Positions 5,970-8,951 of a stretch of 8,951 nt of DNA are shown in pieces (the stretch's first letter is position 1; each line of letters opens with the position of its first letter). Origin of the DNA: an uncultured Collinsella sp. GTDB taxonomy: Bacteria > Actinomycetota > Coriobacteriia > Coriobacteriales > Coriobacteriaceae. The translations under genes were made by a program, and so were the position numbers. Under the pieces are notes generated by a model that had not been told where the DNA came from, made no database searches, and worked only from the letters and a program-made list of their open reading frames with translations. The DNA is taken from the NCBI GenBank assembly GCA_900550815.1, contig URTW01000078.1, positions 1 to 8,951 of the forward strand. The letters run 5' to 3'.

Positions 5970-7169
5970 ATGGCCGAGATCGTTCTCAAACATGTTCAGA
6001 AGGTGTATCCCAACAACGAGTCAAAAAAGAAAGGCTTCTTTGGCAAAAAGAAGAAGACCGAGGAGAAGAAGCACAACCTCAAGGTTACCGAGGACGGTGT
6101 GCTCGCTGTAGAGGACTTCAACCTCACCGTTCACGACCAGGAGTTCGTCGTCCTCGTTGGCCCCTCTGGCTGCGGTAAGTCCACGACGATGCGCATGGTC
6201 GCCGGCCTGGAGGACATTACCTCGGGCGACGTGCTCATCGACGGCAAGCGGGTCAACGACGTGGCGCCCAAGGACCGCGACATCGCCATGGTGTTCCAGA
6301 GCTACGCTCTGTACCCCAACATGACGGTGTACGAGAACATGGCGTTTACGCTTGAGCTCAAGAAGGTCCCCAAGGACGAGATCGACCGTAAGGTTCGCTC
6401 CGCTGCCGAGATCCTGGGTATTACCGAGTACCTCGACCGTAAGCCCAAGGCGCTCTCCGGCGGCCAGCGCCAGCGTGTCGCTATCGGCCGCGCCATCGTG
6501 CGTGACCCCAAGGTCTTCCTGATGGACGAGCCGCTGTCCAACCTGGACGCCAAGCTTCGTAACCAGATGCGTGCCGAGCTCATTAAGCTGCGCCACGAGA
6601 TCAAGGGCACGTTCATTTATGTTACTCACGACCAGACCGAGGCCATGACCCTCGGCGATCGCATCGTGGTCATGAAGGGCGGCGTCGTCCAGCAGATTGC
6701 CACCCCGCAGGAGGTCTTCAACCATCCCGCGAACATCTTCGTTGCCGGCTTCATCGGCGTGCCGCAGATGAACTTCTTCGATGCCCAGCTGGTGCGCTCG
6801 GGCAACGGCTTTACCGTCAAGACCGAGGATATGAACGTGGCACTCGCCCCCGAGACTTGCGCTCAGCTTGCCCTCAACTGGGACGGCGGCGACGTGAAGG
6901 AGATTACGGCCGGCGTGCGTCCCGAGCAGATCATGCTTGCCGACAAGGGCGAGGAGGGCGCGCTCCAGGGTACCGTCGAGGTGACCGAGCTCATGGGCTC
7001 GACCGAGCATGTCCACGTGACCGCTCCCGACGGCCAGTTTGTCCTGATTATCCCCGTCGTCGACCTCGAGGCCAAGGGCGCGCTCAAGGCTGGCGACACC
7101 ATCTGGTTCAAGTTCGAGAAGAACGCGACCCATCTCTTCGATAAGGTGTCTGGCAAGAACCTTATCTAG
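5970..7169 (+). CDS. Sugar ABC transporter ATPase, MsmX/MalK family (UgpC-like)
   Basis: A 399-residue cytoplasmic ATPase that powers the importer. Walker A GPSGCGKST (64-72), Q-loop Gln110 in VFQSYALYP, signature LSGGQ (162-166), Walker B VFLMDEP with catalytic Glu187, and H-loop His220 are all intact. The regulatory TOBE-type C-terminal domain (about 240-399) is present with the motif TAGVRPEQI. Members of this family usually have about 365-370 residues. The extra length is a lysine-rich insertion at about 16-43 (ESKKKGFFGKKKKTEEKK followed by HNLKVTEDG) between strand one, KVYPN, and VLAVEDFNL. I recall similar insertions in some clostridial MsmX-like proteins. Multi-task ATPases of this type can serve several CUT1 importers. 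GAAAGG precedes the ATG at about 9 nt, and a strong terminator follows. Confidence 0.94.
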   Translation: MAEIVLKHVQKVYPNNESKKKGFFGKKKKTEEKKHNLKVTEDGVLAVEDFNLTVHDQEFVVLVGPSGCGKSTTMRMVAGLEDITSGDVLIDGKRVNDVAPKDRDIAMVFQSYALYPNMTVYENMAFTLELKKVPKDEIDRKVRSAAEILGITEYLDRKPKALSGGQRQRVAIGRAIVRDPKVFLMDEPLSNLDAKLRNQMRAELIKLRHEIKGTFIYVTHDQTEAMTLGDRIVVMKGGVVQQIATPQEVFNHPANIFVAGFIGVPQMNFFDAQLVRSGNGFTVKTEDMNVALAPETCAQLALNWDGGDVKEITAGVRPEQIMLADKGEEGALQGTVEVTELMGSTEHVHVTAPDGQFVLIIPVVDLEAKGALKAGDTIWFKFEKNATHLFDKVSGKNLI

Positions 7170-7239
7170 GCCCGGTGCATCCGGACCCTCCCTTTGGGCG
7201 ACTGCGGTATTGCCATCCTTTTGCCGCGGTCACATATAA

Positions 7240-7282
7240 GGCTCCCCTCCCGTCCGCTGGGCGAGAGGGGAGCCTTTCTTTG
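7240..7282 (+). terminator. Intrinsic terminator of the ABC operon
   Basis: GGCTCCCCTC (7240-7249) and GAGGGGAGCC (7265-7274) form a perfect 10-bp stem followed by TTTCTTTG. It lies 70 nt after the ATPase stop codon and ends the four-gene operon. Confidence 0.9.
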
Positions 7283-7296
7283 TATCGGGGTTGTCT

Positions 7297-7380
7297 GGCC
7301 GGTCGTTTGTCTCGATCTGTAACGGGTAGGGCCGATTTCGGACGTTAGATGTTATAGATTGAGATAAACCCAAGGGAAGG
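7297..7380. repeat. Hairpin repeat unit, copy 1
   Basis: The arms GTTTGTCTCGATCTGTAAC (7305-7323) and GTTATAGATTGAGATAAAC (7351-7369) pair along 19 positions, with three G-U wobbles on the plus-strand RNA, around a 27-nt loop. The unit begins GGCCGGT and is followed directly by a second, related unit. It lies between the ABC terminator and the phosphorylase terminator. It looks like a small non-coding repeat family (REP- or MITE-like), but whether it recurs elsewhere in the genome cannot be seen here. Confidence 0.65.
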
Positions 7381-7455
7381 GGCCGGTATGTCTCAATCTG
7401 TAACAGCTGGGACCGTTTTTACCGAGTGGTTGTTACAGATCGAGATTGTTTGGCC
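7381..7455. repeat. Hairpin repeat unit, copy 2
   Basis: It also begins GGCCGGT. The arms TCTCAATCTGTAAC (7391-7404) and GTTACAGATCGAGA (7432-7445) pair at 13 of 14 positions, again around exactly 27 nt. The left arm is 81 bp from that of copy 1 and shares TCTC(A/G)ATCTGTAAC plus the following GG(G/A)CCG. The loops otherwise differ, so the arms are better conserved than the loop. Confidence 0.65.
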
Positions 7456-7485
7456 GAGTCGGGTCACAGGGTAACGTGCGGGCAC

Positions 7486-7518
7486 AAAAAACGGAGCCGT
7501 GTTGCCACGACTCCGTTT
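7486..7518 (-). terminator. Intrinsic terminator of the phosphorylase gene
   Basis: Read on the minus strand, AAACGGAG-T-CGTG and CACG-G-CTCCGTTT pair at 12 positions with one internal mismatch around a 4-nt loop, followed by a run of T residues (A-run at 7486-7490 on the plus strand). It begins 28 nt after the phosphorylase stop codon. Confidence 0.88.
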
Positions 7519-7546
7519 CTCAAGAGGATGGGTAAGGGAAGCGAAA

Positions 7547-8951
<1,405 letters not shown>

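Noticed and set aside
6021..7133. Open frame of 370 codons antisense to the ATPase gene
   Set aside because: Same shadow effect; the plus strand has every ABC ATPase motif.

Overview
The window looks like chromosomal DNA from a GC-rich, sugar-fermenting, Gram-positive gut anaerobe. The gene style (strong G/C third positions, a lipoprotein solute-binding protein, PTS plus ABC sugar uptake) reminds me most of Collinsella and related Coriobacteriia. That placement rests on recall, not on a search. The whole window concerns uptake and breakdown of alpha-linked glucose sugars, and I see no mobile element, CRISPR array, tRNA or rRNA.

Left part (1-2497): a divergent pair. On the minus strand is an alpha-glucoside/maltose-type PTS permease in IIC-IIB order, whose last residues run off the window. 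On the plus strand is a GntR/HutC regulator that resembles the trehalose repressor TreR along its whole length. The 229-bp gap between them holds two GTTTAAAC palindromes, a nested inverted repeat and candidate promoter elements.

Middle part (2498-7282): after a strong, probably bidirectional terminator comes a four-gene CUT1 sugar ABC transporter operon: a Tat/lipoprotein substrate-binding protein, two permeases that overlap by one base, and an MsmX/MalK-type ATPase with an unusual lysine-rich N-terminal insertion. Its upstream region carries two TTGT-N4-ACAA sites that share a GTTNNAAC-like core with the two GTTTAAAC sites of the divergent region. One of them, TTGTTTATACAA, differs by one base from the TreR operator I recall from Bacillus subtilis. 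I infer that the GntR protein represses the PTS, itself and the ABC operon as one regulon. Perfect GC-rich hairpins without T-tracts sit directly before the ribosome binding sites of permease 1 and of the ATPase, and probably adjust the subunit ratio.

Right part (7283-8951): a gap with two tandem copies of an approximately 81-bp hairpin-forming repeat, then a terminator and the C-terminal 467 or so residues of a glycogen/maltodextrin phosphorylase on the minus strand, convergent with the ABC operon. Together the genes would import alpha-glucosides or maltodextrins by two routes (phosphorylating and ATP-driven), with phosphorolysis of alpha-1,4-glucans next door. No glycoside hydrolase or phospho-glucosidase lies inside the window. 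The gene families are known; the most interesting content is the regulatory and repeat DNA between them.
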